Notes: generated from the sequence alone by a model not told the origin. DNA of 64,000 nt from Candidatus Denitrolinea symbiosum (GCA_017312345.1 BLAA01000001.1:1860001-1924000), one strand, 5' to 3'; numbered from the stretch's first letter, positions 36,634-45,390 are shown. A program made the numbers and translations.

Positions 36634-36662
36634 TTGAATTTTGACTCCGTTGCCCCTATAAT
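36634..36662 (+). promoter_or_regulatory. Promoter of the candidate RNA
   Basis: TTGAAT (36634-36639) and TATAAT (36657-36662) with a 17-bp spacer. No open frame follows; a terminator lies 150 bp on. Confidence 0.65.
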
Positions 36663-36668
36663 ATGGAT

Positions 36669-36844
36669 GGAAAAACTGCCCGTCCGCGAACGGCCTGAAT
36701 ACTGGAAAGACCAACATCAAAAACGGTCTTCGCGAGAATCCCCGATGGATTAACGCTGGTGGAGGTCCGCGAGCGGCGGGCGGAAAACGACAACTGAATA
36801 GTTGTTGTTCGCCCCGTGACCAGACGGTCACGGGGCTTGTTTTA
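36669..36844 (+). ncRNA. Candidate structured RNA with own promoter and terminator
   Basis: The segment is about 175 nt. GCCCGTCCGC (36678-36687) pairs with GCGGCGGGC (36773-36781) and closes the body. Inside are hairpins AAGACC/GGTCTT and AATCC/GGATT; outside are CGACAACT/AGTTGTTG and a strong terminator (GCCCCGTGACC/GGTCACGGGGC, then TTGTTTT, 36811-36843). A long closing stem around an open centre recalls 6S RNA architecture, but no sequence motif proves it. It could also be a leader whose gene is lost. Confidence 0.5.
36811..36843 (+). terminator. Terminator of the candidate RNA
   Basis: 11-bp stem GCCCCGTGACC / GGTCACGGGGC, 4-base loop, then TTGTTTT. Confidence 0.85.
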
Positions 36845-36852
36845 AGGGGGAT

Positions 36853-39351
36853 CTACGGGCAGGCCTGAATCCAACTGCCCAGGTTGCGACGTTTGAGGAT
36901 GCCGCTGAATCTCCAGGATGCGAAGGAGGGACAGAATTGATCGAGAGCGCTGCCGAGGTCGGTATATTCCGCCGCGAAGACGGGTTTGCCCGTCGTGATA
37001 AACGGAAGCATGTCCGCGCACCAATCGTAGTAGAAGCAGTCCTCGGTCAGCGCCCAATCGAAGTAGCTGAGCAAATCCGCCACTTGCTCCGAGCCGTTTT
37101 TCAGGCCGATGGAGAGACCGCGGGCGTGGGCCTCGCCGGCGAACCATTTGTTGTACGCGATCTGATCGGCGTAAGCGAGCGGGAAGCCCGTGTCTTCGAG
37201 ATAGCCTTCGATGTTATCCGGCTCCACCGCGTCGAAGCCCTTGGCGCGGCATTGGTCCAGGCGGGCGCGCATGATGGGCGCCAGCAGGTCAATGCGGCGG
37301 ATGTCGAGCCACTTCTCGCCGGGCCAGCCGTCGTAGTCGTTGCCCAATACTTCGGCGGGGAATTGCGCCGCGTCGGGACGCCAGTCTTCCCACGAACCCG
37401 CGCTGATGTAACAGACGACCTTCCTCCCTTTCGCGTGCAGCTCGTTGACGGTCGCGATCGGCGTCTCGAACATGTCCACGTCGTAGACCTTCGCGTTGTA
37501 GGCGGTGTTGACGGGCTGGTTGAGCTGCCATTGCCACGTCGTTCCGACGGCGGGCTTCCAGACGGTGCGCGGCAGTTTGGCCTGTCCCGAGTTGGCGTTG
37601 ACCATGAGGCTGGATGTGTCCACAGCCTCGAAGTCGCGCCCGGTCAACACGTCGAGAGTGTGGAGCATGTCGTTGTCCCAGCGGTTGTCTGGCTCGCCGC
37701 TCACGTACCAGTCTGAGCCGTTGTCGGCTACGATGATCCCGTAGGTCTTCATGGCTTGCAAAATGACCTGCATCTCCGGGGCGAAACCGCGGGTGTCGTA
37801 ATTGGCCTTCAAGCGGAAGCGCGCGCCCATGGGCGGCGTGTTGGTGAGGACGCCAGGCCGCCCGCTGGTAAGGTGGCGCGCCGGCCAGATGTAACCGTTG
37901 GTGCGGCTGATGGTGAAGCGGATGGCGTGGTTGATCGCTCCCGCGGCCACTTCGTCGTAGCGGACGAGACCGGGCAGGATGGGCAGGCCGGCCGCGTCGG
38001 CGGACGTCCAACCGTTGGGACGGAGGGCGTGCGAGTTCAGGTCCCAGATGGCGCCCGAACCGGCGCTCCATTTTCCGTTTTTGAAGGAGGCGTCGTAAAT
38101 TTCGTAAAGCTTGCAGGTCTCGGTGTCGAGCGTCAGGATGTGATGGTCCGAGCCGTATTCCATCTTCGGGTTGCTGGGAATCGGATACGGGCCCGGGTCG
38201 GATTCGTCGGGATAGTAGAAGTTGACGTTGTATTTGGGGACGGTCGAACCCGCCACGACGTTGTAGGGGATGCCCATCGGCCCGCCCTGATAATTCCCCT
38301 TGCCGAAGTCCATGTGGAAGCCGGTGGAGGCGCCGATGCTGTTGATCCAGGCGGCGCTTCGGGCGTGGACGGGGAGGTTGTCCACGCGGGCGTTCCAGAT
38401 ATTATCCGCGGGGAAGATGGGACAGCCCGCCAGCGTCGGTCCGCCGCCCGTTGTGGGAGGCGGCGTCGGCGGCGCGGCAAACGGGCTGACGGCCGCGTAC
38501 GACGGTCCCGCGGGGGCGCGTCCGCCGAACTTGCATTGTCCCGCGCTCCGTCCCGACTCGGACCAGTCAATCACGGTCCCCCGGCAGGGGCCGGCGGGAC
38601 CTTCGTTGAAGTGGTAGAGGGCCAGGGTGTTCGCGTCCGCTTTGAACGGGGCGGACGGTTTGGCGAAGTCGGCGGCGTAGCGGACGACCTTGGAAATCCG
38701 CAGTTCGTCGAAGTAGCCGTTGTAGGAGGGGTAGTCCGGGCCGGCGTCGTGTTTTTCCGCGCCGAGGACGAGGTAGGGGTCAGAGTTGGGATACGAGGTG
38801 GGGCGTCCGTTGCGGTAACTGACGTTGCCTTTTGGCCCGACGCCCGAGGCGTCCAGTTTGCCGTCCACGAAGATTTTTATCGCGCCGGTGGCGTTTGCCC
38901 GCGTGACGGCGATGTGGCGCCATTGGTTGTCCGCGACGTTGGTCGTTCCGCATAGGGTGGCTTTCGCCGCGCCGCGCGAGACCCCGAAGGCGACGCGCCC
39001 GTTGGCGATGGAAATTCCGAAGTCGCCGTAGTCGCCCCGGCCGTGGACGTCGCGGTCCACGATGATGTTGCCCTTGATCCAGTTGTCCCGGCCCGCGACG
39101 CAGGCCGGGCTGGCGTTGTCGGCGAGGGAGGCTTTGATCCAGAATTCGATGGTGAAGTTGCCTCCCGCGTCGGCGGGGACGGCGGGCGCGTCGATCTTGA
39201 TTTTGACGCGGTCAATGCCGCCTGTGCCGTGTCCGCGGAAGCGCAGCGAGTACCCCAGCGAGGCGGCCTGCGCGGGGGCGGCGTTCGGTCCGCAGGCGAG
39301 AAGGACGATCAATAAAAGCGCTGGAAGCGATGCAAAGATGGGATGTTTCAT
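36853..39351 (-). CDS. Lipoprotein with LamG and GH114 polygalactosaminidase domains
   Basis: 832 aa. Lipobox LLIVLLAC (Cys20). A LamG/concanavalin-like domain spans about 35-260 (FTIEFWIKASLADN, WRHIAVTRANATGAIKIFVDGKL, YNGYFDELRISKVV). A middle domain of about 280 residues (FPADNIWNARVDNLPVH, FHMDFGKGNYQGGPMGIPY, HHILTLDTETCKLYEIYDA) is unrecognised. The last 240 residues are GH114 endo-alpha-1,4-polygalactosaminidase-like (VVCYISAGSWEDWRPD, GFDAVEPDNIEGY, GLKNGSEQVADLL). It probably binds and cuts an exopolysaccharide outside the cell. The acidic residues in EPDN are the likely catalytic ones. Confidence 0.87.
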   Translation of the reverse strand: MKHPIFASLPALLLIVLLACGPNAAPAQAASLGYSLRFRGHGTGGIDRVKIKIDAPAVPADAGGNFTIEFWIKASLADNASPACVAGRDNWIKGNIIVDRDVHGRGDYGDFGISIANGRVAFGVSRGAAKATLCGTTNVADNQWRHIAVTRANATGAIKIFVDGKLDASGVGPKGNVSYRNGRPTSYPNSDPYLVLGAEKHDAGPDYPSYNGYFDELRISKVVRYAADFAKPSAPFKADANTLALYHFNEGPAGPCRGTVIDWSESGRSAGQCKFGGRAPAGPSYAAVSPFAAPPTPPPTTGGGPTLAGCPIFPADNIWNARVDNLPVHARSAAWINSIGASTGFHMDFGKGNYQGGPMGIPYNVVAGSTVPKYNVNFYYPDESDPGPYPIPSNPKMEYGSDHHILTLDTETCKLYEIYDASFKNGKWSAGSGAIWDLNSHALRPNGWTSADAAGLPILPGLVRYDEVAAGAINHAIRFTISRTNGYIWPARHLTSGRPGVLTNTPPMGARFRLKANYDTRGFAPEMQVILQAMKTYGIIVADNGSDWYVSGEPDNRWDNDMLHTLDVLTGRDFEAVDTSSLMVNANSGQAKLPRTVWKPAVGTTWQWQLNQPVNTAYNAKVYDVDMFETPIATVNELHAKGRKVVCYISAGSWEDWRPDAAQFPAEVLGNDYDGWPGEKWLDIRRIDLLAPIMRARLDQCRAKGFDAVEPDNIEGYLEDTGFPLAYADQIAYNKWFAGEAHARGLSIGLKNGSEQVADLLSYFDWALTEDCFYYDWCADMLPFITTGKPVFAAEYTDLGSALDQFCPSFASWRFSGILKRRNLGSWIQACP

Positions 39352-39561
39352 GCGACACTCTCCTGCGCCCCAGCATACCCGCGCTTGCGGAGGCTGGTAA
39401 GGGACTTTTGTCCTGCCTGACAGAAATGATAATACGCGTTTTGCGGCTTTCGAGAGCGGCTAAAGTGGTAGGCTTGACGCGAAGTCACGAAGCCACAAAG
39501 AATTTTTGAGTCCTGGCGGTTTTGCGCGTAAAAAGCCCAGACAATTATCCGCTCCTCAGCG

Positions 39562-39595
39562 AAAAAATAAGCCCGTCTCTTTTGAAACGGGCTTA
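39562..39595 (-). terminator. Terminator of the ketoacid oxidoreductase operon
   Basis: On the minus strand AAGCCCGT pairs with ACGGGCTT, followed by ATTTTTT. It lies 19 bp after the last gene. The rest of the 262-bp gap to the GH114 gene shows nothing. Confidence 0.8.
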
Positions 39596-39613
39596 CTGCC
39601 TTCTGCTCTCCGC

Positions 39614-40177
39614 TCACGCCGCCGCGACCTTCTCCAATTGCTGCATGGCGTGGGCGTATCCCTTATCCATGGCGGCATAGTTGTTGGGGATTAACTTCTG
39701 GTGTTTCGCCGGGAGATGCGCCTTCAGCGCGGCTTTGGCGTCGTCCAGCGGCAGGATGGGGAAGGCCGCCAGCAGCCCGCCGACCATCACCATATTGAGC
39801 AGGCGGCGGTCGCCCGTCTCTTCGGCGATCTCGTTGCCGGGGATGAAGATGACGGTGATATCGTCGCGTTTGGCGGGACGGTCCACCATGCTTTGGTTGA
39901 CGATCAGCACACCGCCCGGCTGGAGAAGTTCCTCGTATTTATCGAAGGACGGCAGGTTCAGGGCAACGACCGCAGGCGGATTCTTGACCAGCGGGGAGCC
40001 GATCTCCTCGTCCGCGATGACCACGGTGCAGTTGGCCGTCCCGCCGCGCATTTCGGGACCGTAGGAGGGGATCCACGTCACGGTCTTGCCCGCGTCCATG
40101 GCCGCGTACGCCAGCACCTGTCCCGCGAACAGCACGCCCTGTCCGCCAAACCCTGCGATGAGAATTTCTTTTTGCAT
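39614..40177 (-). CDS. 2-oxoacid:ferredoxin oxidoreductase, gamma subunit
   Basis: 187 aa. IAGFGGQGVLFAGQVLAYAAM, IPSYGPEMRGGTANCTVVI and NMVMVGGLLA are the hallmarks of the gamma (catalytic, pyruvate-ferredoxin oxidoreductase gamma-like) subunit. It works with the alpha, beta and ferredoxin subunits encoded upstream to oxidise a 2-oxoacid to acyl-CoA and CO2 while reducing ferredoxin. The last gene of a four-gene minus-strand operon, 96 bp after beta. Confidence 0.93.
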   Translation of the reverse strand: MQKEILIAGFGGQGVLFAGQVLAYAAMDAGKTVTWIPSYGPEMRGGTANCTVVIADEEIGSPLVKNPPAVVALNLPSFDKYEELLQPGGVLIVNQSMVDRPAKRDDITVIFIPGNEIAEETGDRRLLNMVMVGGLLAAFPILPLDDAKAALKAHLPAKHQKLIPNNYAAMDKGYAHAMQQLEKVAAA

Positions 40178-40194
40178 TGTTCACTCCGTGAAAT

Positions 40195-40268
40195 ACACAA
40201 GAACTCAGGTAGACACGTACACAGGTCGAAGTAACGTGTAACTTGTAACGCGTATCTCCCTGCTCTCT
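40195..40268. repeat. Short degenerate repeat between beta and gamma genes
   Basis: Near-repeats such as CGTGTAACTTGTAACGCG and CTGCTCTCTACTCTCTATAC fill the gap between two operon genes that otherwise would be tightly packed. Confidence 0.6.
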
Positions 40269-40273
40269 ACTCT

Positions 40274-41050
40274 CTATACTTTGATCTGAGCCACTCCCGC
40301 GGCGACCTTGTAATCGCCGAGTGGGAAGGCGGGGACCATTTTCTCTTCCACGAATTTCAGCGACTCGACCGGCGTCAGCCCCCAGTTTGTCGGGCAGGTG
40401 GAGAGCAGTTCGACCAGCGAGAATCCCAGCCCGCGCACCTGCGTCTCGAAGGCGATGCGAATCGCCTTTTTCGCGAGGCGGATATTCTTCGGGTCGTGCA
40501 GCGAACGGCGCACCACGTAGCCCGCGCCGTCCAGCGTGGCGAGCAATTCCGCCATGCGGATGGGATAGCCCTGCGTCTCCACGTCGCGGCCGTTGGGCGA
40601 GGAGGTCGTCTTCATGCCGGGCAGGGTGGTGGGAGCCATCTGTCCGCCCGTCATGCCGTAGTTGGCGTTGTTGATGAAGACGACGGTGATATTCTCCCCG
40701 CGCGCCGCGGCGTGGACGATCTCGCCCATGCCGATGGAGGCCATGTCGCCGTCGCCCTGGTAGGTGAAGACGATGCGGTCGGGCAGGACGCGTTTGATGC
40801 CCGTCGCCATGGCCGGCGCGCGTCCGTGCGGGGCCTCGACGAAGTCCGTGGAGAAATAATTGTAGGCGAACACCGCGCATCCCACCGGCGCGACGCCGAT
40901 GGTCTTGGGGAGGAGTTCCATCTCCTCCAACACTTCCGCCACCAGGCGGTGCGCCACGCCATGCGTGCAGCCGGGACAGTAATGCGTCGGCGTTTCAGTA
41001 AAGCCTTCGGGCCGGTCGTAAACAAGATGATTGGGTGCAGTTAGTGTCAT
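40274..41050 (-). CDS. 2-oxoacid:ferredoxin oxidoreductase, beta subunit (TPP)
   Basis: 258 aa. [19 protein letters not shown] at the N-terminus and the thiamine-diphosphate motif [19 protein letters not shown] ... [19 protein letters not shown] and the TPP site are as in VorA/KorB/PorB. Operon position between alpha and gamma fits. Substrate is a branched-chain or general 2-oxoacid. Confidence 0.93.
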   Translation of the reverse strand: MTLTAPNHLVYDRPEGFTETPTHYCPGCTHGVAHRLVAEVLEEMELLPKTIGVAPVGCAVFAYNYFSTDFVEAPHGRAPAMATGIKRVLPDRIVFTYQGDGDMASIGMGEIVHAAARGENITVVFINNANYGMTGGQMAPTTLPGMKTTSSPNGRDVETQGYPIRMAELLATLDGAGYVVRRSLHDPKNIRLAKKAIRIAFETQVRGLGFSLVELLSTCPTNWGLTPVESLKFVEEKMVPAFPLGDYKVAAGVAQIKV

Positions 41051-41057
41051 GGTTCCT

Positions 41058-42179
41058 CTATTTTCCGCCGATCACGTCCGCCATGCGCGCCTGCCAGGAA
41101 ATGCGCGTGTCGGCCTCGGCGGACCACTGTCCCGCGGCGACGCGGCGGATCTCAGCCAGGATCTCGTCGGGGAATGGCACCACGCCGCCCGTCCGCCCGT
41201 AGAATTCCACGGGGACGCGCCCGCGCGTCGCGAGGCGCACGTCGTCGTACATCTGCCCCATGTTCATCTCGACGACCAGGAAGCCGCTCACGCGTCCCGC
41301 CAGTTCCTCGATGACCTGGTACGGGAACGGGCTGACGGTGATCGGACGCAGCAACCCGACTTTGATCCCCTCGGCTCGCGCCGCGCGCACCGCTGAAAGC
41401 GCGACGCGTCCCGCCGTCCCGAAGCCGACGACCGCGAATTCGGCGTCGTCCAGGTGATATTCCTTGAAGCGGACTTCGTTGGCTTCCACTTCCTGCCAGC
41501 GTTTGCCGAGGCGGAAGTTGGCGACTTCCTCGGCGGGCGGGTTGATATAAATGGAAGAAAGGATGCGCCGCTCGCGTCCGATCGCGCCGTTGGTGGCCCA
41601 CGACCAATCCTTGCGGACGACCGGTTTCATTTCGGGCATTTCGGCGGGTTCCATCATTTGTCCGATCGAGCCGTCGAGGATCATCATGCAGATCATCCGA
41701 TATTTTTCGGCCAGGTCGAACGACAGCCCCATCAGGTCAATCGCCTCCTGCACCGACGCGGGCGCGAGGACGATGCGCGGGTAGTCTCCGTGACCGCCGC
41801 CGCGCACGGCCTGGTTGTAGTCCGATTGCGCCGGGGCGATGTTGCCGAGTCCCGGTCCGCCGCGCATCACGTTGACCAGTACCGCCGGGACTTCCGTCCC
41901 CGCGATGTAGGAGAGTCCCTCCATCATCAGGCTCACGCCCGGGCTGGAGGAGGTGGACATGACGCGCACGCCCGCGCAGGCCGCGCCGTAGACCATGTTG
42001 ATCGCGCCCAGTTCCGATTCGGCCTGCACGAAAGCGCGCCCGAGTTCGGGCATGCGCCGCGAGAGGTATTCAAGGATCTCGGTCTGCGGGGTGATCGGGT
42101 AGCCGAAGTAGGCCTCCAGCCCCGCGCGCACCGCCGCTTCCGCGATCGCTTCATTGCCTTTCCATAGTTCTTTGGGCAT
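41058..42179 (-). CDS. vorB: 2-oxoacid:ferredoxin oxidoreductase, alpha subunit (VorB-type)
   Basis: 373 aa. [67 protein letters not shown] and the C-terminal domain ([30 protein letters not shown]). YPITPQTEI is the usual VorB/KorA start. The best fit is 3-methyl-2-oxobutanoate (2-oxoisovalerate) oxidoreductase; a KorA role is possible. It is 7 bp upstream of beta. Confidence 0.92.
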   Translation of the reverse strand: MPKELWKGNEAIAEAAVRAGLEAYFGYPITPQTEILEYLSRRMPELGRAFVQAESELGAINMVYGAACAGVRVMSTSSSPGVSLMMEGLSYIAGTEVPAVLVNVMRGGPGLGNIAPAQSDYNQAVRGGGHGDYPRIVLAPASVQEAIDLMGLSFDLAEKYRMICMMILDGSIGQMMEPAEMPEMKPVVRKDWSWATNGAIGRERRILSSIYINPPAEEVANFRLGKRWQEVEANEVRFKEYHLDDAEFAVVGFGTAGRVALSAVRAARAEGIKVGLLRPITVSPFPYQVIEELAGRVSGFLVVEMNMGQMYDDVRLATRGRVPVEFYGRTGGVVPFPDEILAEIRRVAAGQWSAEADTRISWQARMADVIGGK

Positions 42180-42269
42180 TGATATTCTCCAAGTAGTTTT
42201 TCCGCGAGCGCGAAGGCCGCGCAGTCTTTGGATGAAAGGCGGACGCGTCTTCGCGTTCCTGGCGGTTGG

Positions 42270-42515
42270 TTACGCCGGGGCCGGGACGGCCGCCTTGATC
42301 ACCTCGCGGTAGACCGTGATCGCCGCGTCGGGACAGACCAGCGCGCAAACAACACACCCCGTGCAGCCTTCCTTGAAGATGTGCGCGGGGTGGTATCCCT
42401 TGGGCGTCAGACGTGACATATCCAATTCCATCACGCCTTGCGGGCAGGCGCTGACGCAGAGCTCGCAGCCCTTACAGTATGTGTCGCTGACTTCGATCCA
42501 GCCTTTGACTGCCAT
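42270..42515 (-). CDS. Ferredoxin-like subunit with two [4Fe-4S] sites
   Basis: 81 aa with two CxxCxxCxxxCP motifs: CKGCELCVSACP and CTGCVVCALVCP. It is the electron-transfer (delta) subunit of the oxidoreductase and the first gene of the operon. A ribosome site (ggagac) precedes the ATG. The 314-bp gap to the divergent acyltransferase gene holds no gene I can support. Confidence 0.93.
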   Translation of the reverse strand: MAVKGWIEVSDTYCKGCELCVSACPQGVMELDMSRLTPKGYHPAHIFKEGCTGCVVCALVCPDAAITVYREVIKAAVPAPA

Positions 42516-42829
42516 TGGGTCTCCTTATGTCGCGCAGTTGGCGTTCTTCGCCGCTGTGACCGCGTGGGAGAACGCCGCTTACGCAGTTTCCGAGAAGTTG
42601 GACAGAAATAGGATGATATGTGTCCAAACCGATTATGTCCGTATCTGCGCTAGACGAGTAGTGCCATGCGTCACAAAGGCGGATGTCAAAGGTCATCCGT
42701 TTGCGGAGGAGATTTTGCGCCGATTCCCCTTTTTTCAAACCGAATCTCCATTTTTGGGTTATATCAATTTAACAGCCCCTGCAAGAGGCGTCGGCGCGGA
42801 AAACCGTTATTGGCGTTTTCGGAGTTGAC

Positions 42830-43549
42830 GTGAACGACCGACTCTACCGATTCGTCCGCTGGTGTTTTCAGGAATTGATCTGGGGCGGCGACCTGCTGGG
42901 CGCGGACTACCTGCCCGAACGCGGCCCGGCGGTCTTCGTCTCCAACCACCTCGGCGCGCTCGGACCGATCGCGGTCGGCGCGGCCATCCCGCTTCCGCTC
43001 CGCGCCTGGATCCAGGCCGACATGCTCGATCCGCTCCTCGCCGCGGACTACCTCCGCCGGGACTTTGTCGAACCGCAGTTGCGCGTCCCGCCGCCGTTCA
43101 GCCGTTTCGTCGCTGATGCCATCTCGAAGATCCATATCCCGCTCCTGCGCGCCGTCGGCGGGATTCCCGTTTATCACACGCCCGAAGGTTCCCTCGAAAC
43201 CCTGCGCCTCAGCGTGGACTTGCTGGCGGAAGGAAACGTCATCCTGATCTTTCCCGAAGACCCCGCCCTGCCGATGGACCCTCGCTATCGGATGACGCCC
43301 TTCCAAAAAGGATTTGCCCGCCTGGGCGAACTATACTTTGAGCGTGTTGGAAAGAGCCTATCCTTTTACCCGCTCGCGGTCCACGCCGAATCGTTCACGG
43401 TCCGCGTCGGGAGGCCGGTGCGTTATAATCCCTTCGTCAAACCGGCCGTCGAGCGCGTCCGCATTAAAAACCTGCTCGAGCAAGCCATCCACGAAATGTA
43501 TTTGCAAGCCTCGCGCTGCGAGATCGTTCAAATCCCTCTTCCAAACTGA
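42830..43549 (+). CDS. PlsC-like acyltransferase with altered HX4D motif
   Basis: 239 aa from GTG 42830. Motif I reads VSNHLGALGPIAV: the His is present but the expected Asp five residues on is Gly. Motif II (FVEPQLRVPPPFSRFV) and motif III (VILIFPEDPALPMDP, with ED for EG) are recognisable. A lysophospholipid acyltransferase in name; without the Asp it may have lost or changed activity. It starts the run acyltransferase-azlC-azlD (2 bp to azlC). Confidence 0.7.
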   Translation: MNDRLYRFVRWCFQELIWGGDLLGADYLPERGPAVFVSNHLGALGPIAVGAAIPLPLRAWIQADMLDPLLAADYLRRDFVEPQLRVPPPFSRFVADAISKIHIPLLRAVGGIPVYHTPEGSLETLRLSVDLLAEGNVILIFPEDPALPMDPRYRMTPFQKGFARLGELYFERVGKSLSFYPLAVHAESFTVRVGRPVRYNPFVKPAVERVRIKNLLEQAIHEMYLQASRCEIVQIPLPN

Positions 43550-43551
43550 AT

Positions 43552-44271
43552 ATGAAACCTTCCTCTCACTTCTGGGCGGGAGTTCGCGCTGAACTCCCGC
43601 TTCTCATTGGCGTATTTCCCTTCGGCCTCATCTACGGGGCGCTGGCCCTCAGCGCGGGCATCCCTCCCGCCGCCGCGCAAGCCATGTCGTCCGTCATCTT
43701 CGCGGGATCGTCGCAATTCGCGTTCGCGCAACTCGTCCACGACGCTACGCCGGCCGTCATCATCTTCCTCGCCATCGCGGTGATCAACCTGCGTCACATG
43801 CTCTACTCCGCCTCGCTCGCGCCGTATTTACACGACCTGTCGCTGCGCTGGAAAATCGTCCTCTCCTATTTGATGACCGACGAAGCCTACGCGGTCGCCA
43901 TCCTGAACTACGAACGCGTCGGCGGGACGATGGGCGCGCACTACTACTTCCTCGGCGCGGGACTCGCTCTTTGGTCTGTCTGGCAGGCGAGCGGCGCGCT
44001 TGGACTTTGGCTGGGCGCGGCCCTCCCGACGACTCTGCCCCTCGACTTTGCCCTGCCGCTCACATTCATCGCGATGGTCGTCCCCGTGCTGAAGAAATCC
44101 CCCGCGTTCGCGGCGTCCCTCTCCGCGGGACTCGTCGCGCTGGCGGCGTACTCGCTTCCCTACAAACTCGGTCTCATCCTCGCCGCGCTGACGGGGATCG
44201 CGGTCGGTACCATGCTGGAGAGCCTCCTCGCGCGAGCCTCCAAACCGCGCGACGCGCAGGAGGAACAATGA
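43552..44271 (+). CDS. azlC: Branched-chain amino acid exporter large subunit AzlC
   Basis: 239 aa membrane protein: FPFGLIYGALALSAGIPPAAAQAMSSVIFAGSSQFA and INLRHMLYSASLAPYL are the family signatures. It exports branched-chain amino acids with AzlD. The stop overlaps the azlD start (ATGA). The oxidoreductase operon on the other side may use related ketoacids. Confidence 0.92.
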   Translation: MKPSSHFWAGVRAELPLLIGVFPFGLIYGALALSAGIPPAAAQAMSSVIFAGSSQFAFAQLVHDATPAVIIFLAIAVINLRHMLYSASLAPYLHDLSLRWKIVLSYLMTDEAYAVAILNYERVGGTMGAHYYFLGAGLALWSVWQASGALGLWLGAALPTTLPLDFALPLTFIAMVVPVLKKSPAFAASLSAGLVALAAYSLPYKLGLILAALTGIAVGTMLESLLARASKPRDAQEEQ

Positions 44272-44588
44272 ACATCTGGCTGACCATGATCCTGAGCGGC
44301 CTGGCGACCTTCGGGATGCGCTTCTCCTTCGTCTGGCTGATGGGACGCTACGAGGTCCCGGCGGCGATGCGCCGCGCCCTGCATTACGTCCCGATCGCAG
44401 TGTTATCCGCCATCATTTTTCCCGGGTTGTTTCTCCCCGAAGGGCAGTTCGACCTCAGTCTCGGCAACACGCGCCTGCTGGCGGGTCTCGTCGCCATCGC
44501 GGTCGCGGCCTGGACGAAGAACAGCCTGTTGACCATCGTCGCGGGATTCGCGGCCCTGCTGGTTTTGGAGTTCGTCGGCGCTCGTTGA
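44268..44588 (+). CDS. azlD: Branched-chain amino acid exporter small subunit AzlD
   Basis: 106 aa with four membrane segments (MILSGLATFGMRFSFVWLM, ALHYVPIAVLSAIIFPGLFL, RLLAGLVAIAVAAWT, LLTIVAGFAALLVLEF). The AzlD pattern fits. Its stop codon overlaps the -35 box of the tRNA-Met promoter. Confidence 0.9.
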   Translation: MNIWLTMILSGLATFGMRFSFVWLMGRYEVPAAMRRALHYVPIAVLSAIIFPGLFLPEGQFDLSLGNTRLLAGLVAIAVAAWTKNSLLTIVAGFAALLVLEFVGAR

Positions 44589-44613
44589 CAAATCCATGCT
44601 CACATAGTATATT
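44585..44613 (+). promoter_or_regulatory. tRNA-Met promoter
   Basis: TTGACA (44585-44590), 17-bp spacer, TATATT (44608-44613). It is close to consensus and 18 bp before the tRNA. Confidence 0.85.
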
Positions 44614-44630
44614 TTGCCCGCTCCGTCCAC

Positions 44631-44702
44631 GCCGAGGTAGCTCAGTGGTAGAGCAGGGGACTCATAAGCCCTTGGTCGCGAGTTCAAATCTCGCCCTCGG
44701 CA
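44631..44702 (+). tRNA. tRNA-Met (CAU)
   Basis: Cloverleaf: acceptor GCCGAGG/CCTCGGC, D-arm GCTCAGTGGTAGAGC, anticodon loop CTCATAA with CAT, T-arm GCGAG-TTCAAAT-CTCGC. CCA is not encoded. It looks like the elongator type (A1 pair absent; acceptor G1-C72). A lysidine-modified Ile form cannot be excluded. Confidence 0.93.
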
Positions 44703-44711
44703 CACTGTCTT

Positions 44712-45155
44712 ATGGCAAACTCTCTTCCCGCTTTTCTCCCCCTTGCCGAAGCCGCCCGTAAGTACGGGCTGAGCGCGGCGCGCCTGAAAACGATGGTCGA
44801 AAATGGTACAATTCGCGCCGTCATTATCAAAGGAGAAATTGCTGTGGACGAGAACAGCCTGCCCATCCACAAGGAAGATCTGCCCGAATATAAAAAACAC
44901 GCTCATTTAAAGGGGACCACGATTTGGATCAGTGAGGCGGCGAGGAAGTATGGAATTGCAAGCCCGACAATTACTATTTGGGTGCAACGAGGAATTATCG
45001 AAACTCTCGGACATGAAAAAAATCGTAGGCTAATTGACGAAGCAGATGTTGCTTATTGTGCGGAAGTTTATCGCAAGCGCAAGGGTCAGGGAAAATGGCT
45101 TTTTAATCCAGATGGCACTCCTTACAAACCGAAAACCGTCCCATTAGCGACATAA
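44712..45155 (+). CDS. Protein with two excisionase/MerR-like HTH domains
   Basis: 147 aa. Two similar units: LPLAEAARKYGLSAARLKTMVENGTIRAVIIKGEIAVDE and IWISEAARKYGIASPTITIWVQRGIIETLG ... RLIDEADVAYC. Each looks like an excisionase-type winged helix. It starts 9 bp after the tRNA-Met end with no ribosome site, so its mRNA may be produced by tRNA processing. It could regulate the mobile module that follows. Confidence 0.7.
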   Translation: MANSLPAFLPLAEAARKYGLSAARLKTMVENGTIRAVIIKGEIAVDENSLPIHKEDLPEYKKHAHLKGTTIWISEAARKYGIASPTITIWVQRGIIETLGHEKNRRLIDEADVAYCAEVYRKRKGQGKWLFNPDGTPYKPKTVPLAT

Positions 45156-45167
45156 GATTTTCATCTT

Positions 45168-45197
45168 GAGCGACTTTCGAAGGTCGCTTTTTTTATT
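45168..45197 (+). terminator. Terminator after the HTH gene
   Basis: GCGACTT pairs with AAGGTCGC (loop TCG), followed by T7. Confidence 0.85.
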
Positions 45198-45202
45198 TGT
45201 AA

Positions 45203-45245
45203 ATTGCTAGAAGTTATTGACAACTTCTAGCAATGATGCTACACT
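45203..45245 (+). promoter_or_regulatory. Strong promoter with 13-bp palindromic operator
   Basis: ATTGCTAGAAGTT (45203-45215) and AACTTCTAGCAAT (45222-45234) are perfect inverted repeats around ATTGAC. The -35 TTGACA (45217-45222) lies in the centre; TACACT (45240-45245) follows at 17 bp. A dimeric regulator here would block RNA polymerase. It drives the tRNA-like gene. Confidence 0.85.
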
Positions 45246-45269
45246 CCCGCCCATCAGCGCTTTGACAGC

Positions 45270-45390
45270 GGAGAGATGGCGTAAAGGAGGCGCGCCCCGA
45301 CGAAAGGGGTGGCGGGAAATGCTAAATCGGCGGAATAAAAACTGTCGGAGAAATACCCGTCACGCAGGTTCGATTCCTGCGCTCTCCACC
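45270..45390 (+). tRNA. Unusual tRNA-Ser-like gene (CGA anticodon, long variable arm)
   Basis: 121 nt. Acceptor GGAGAGA/GCTCTCC pairs at 6 of 7 positions; D-stem GCG/CGC; anticodon stem GCCCC/GGGGT with loop GACGAAA (CGA, Ser). A variable arm closes with GGCGGG/CCCGTC but holds 39 extra nt with an inner CGGCGG/CTGTCG hairpin. T-arm GCAGG-TTCGATT-CCTGC is perfect. U33 is replaced by A and the discriminator is A. It may be a degenerate tRNA, a tRNA-like RNA, or an attachment site remnant. Confidence 0.5.

Noticed and set aside
36641..36662. TTGACT as -35 for the candidate RNA
   Set aside because: The spacer to TATAAT would be 10 bp; TTGAAT at 36634 with 17 bp fits better.
37756..38955. 399-aa plus-strand frame opposite the GH114 gene
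   Set aside because: A shadow; the minus frame has signal, LamG and GH114 motifs.
42316..42828. 170-aa frame in the gap before the acyltransferase gene
   Set aside because: It overlaps the ferredoxin gene antisense and shows no domain or ribosome site.
45270..45390. tRNA-Sec or tmRNA
   Set aside because: The anticodon loop reads CGA rather than TCA, the stems are of class II Ser type, and the length and ends do not fit tmRNA.
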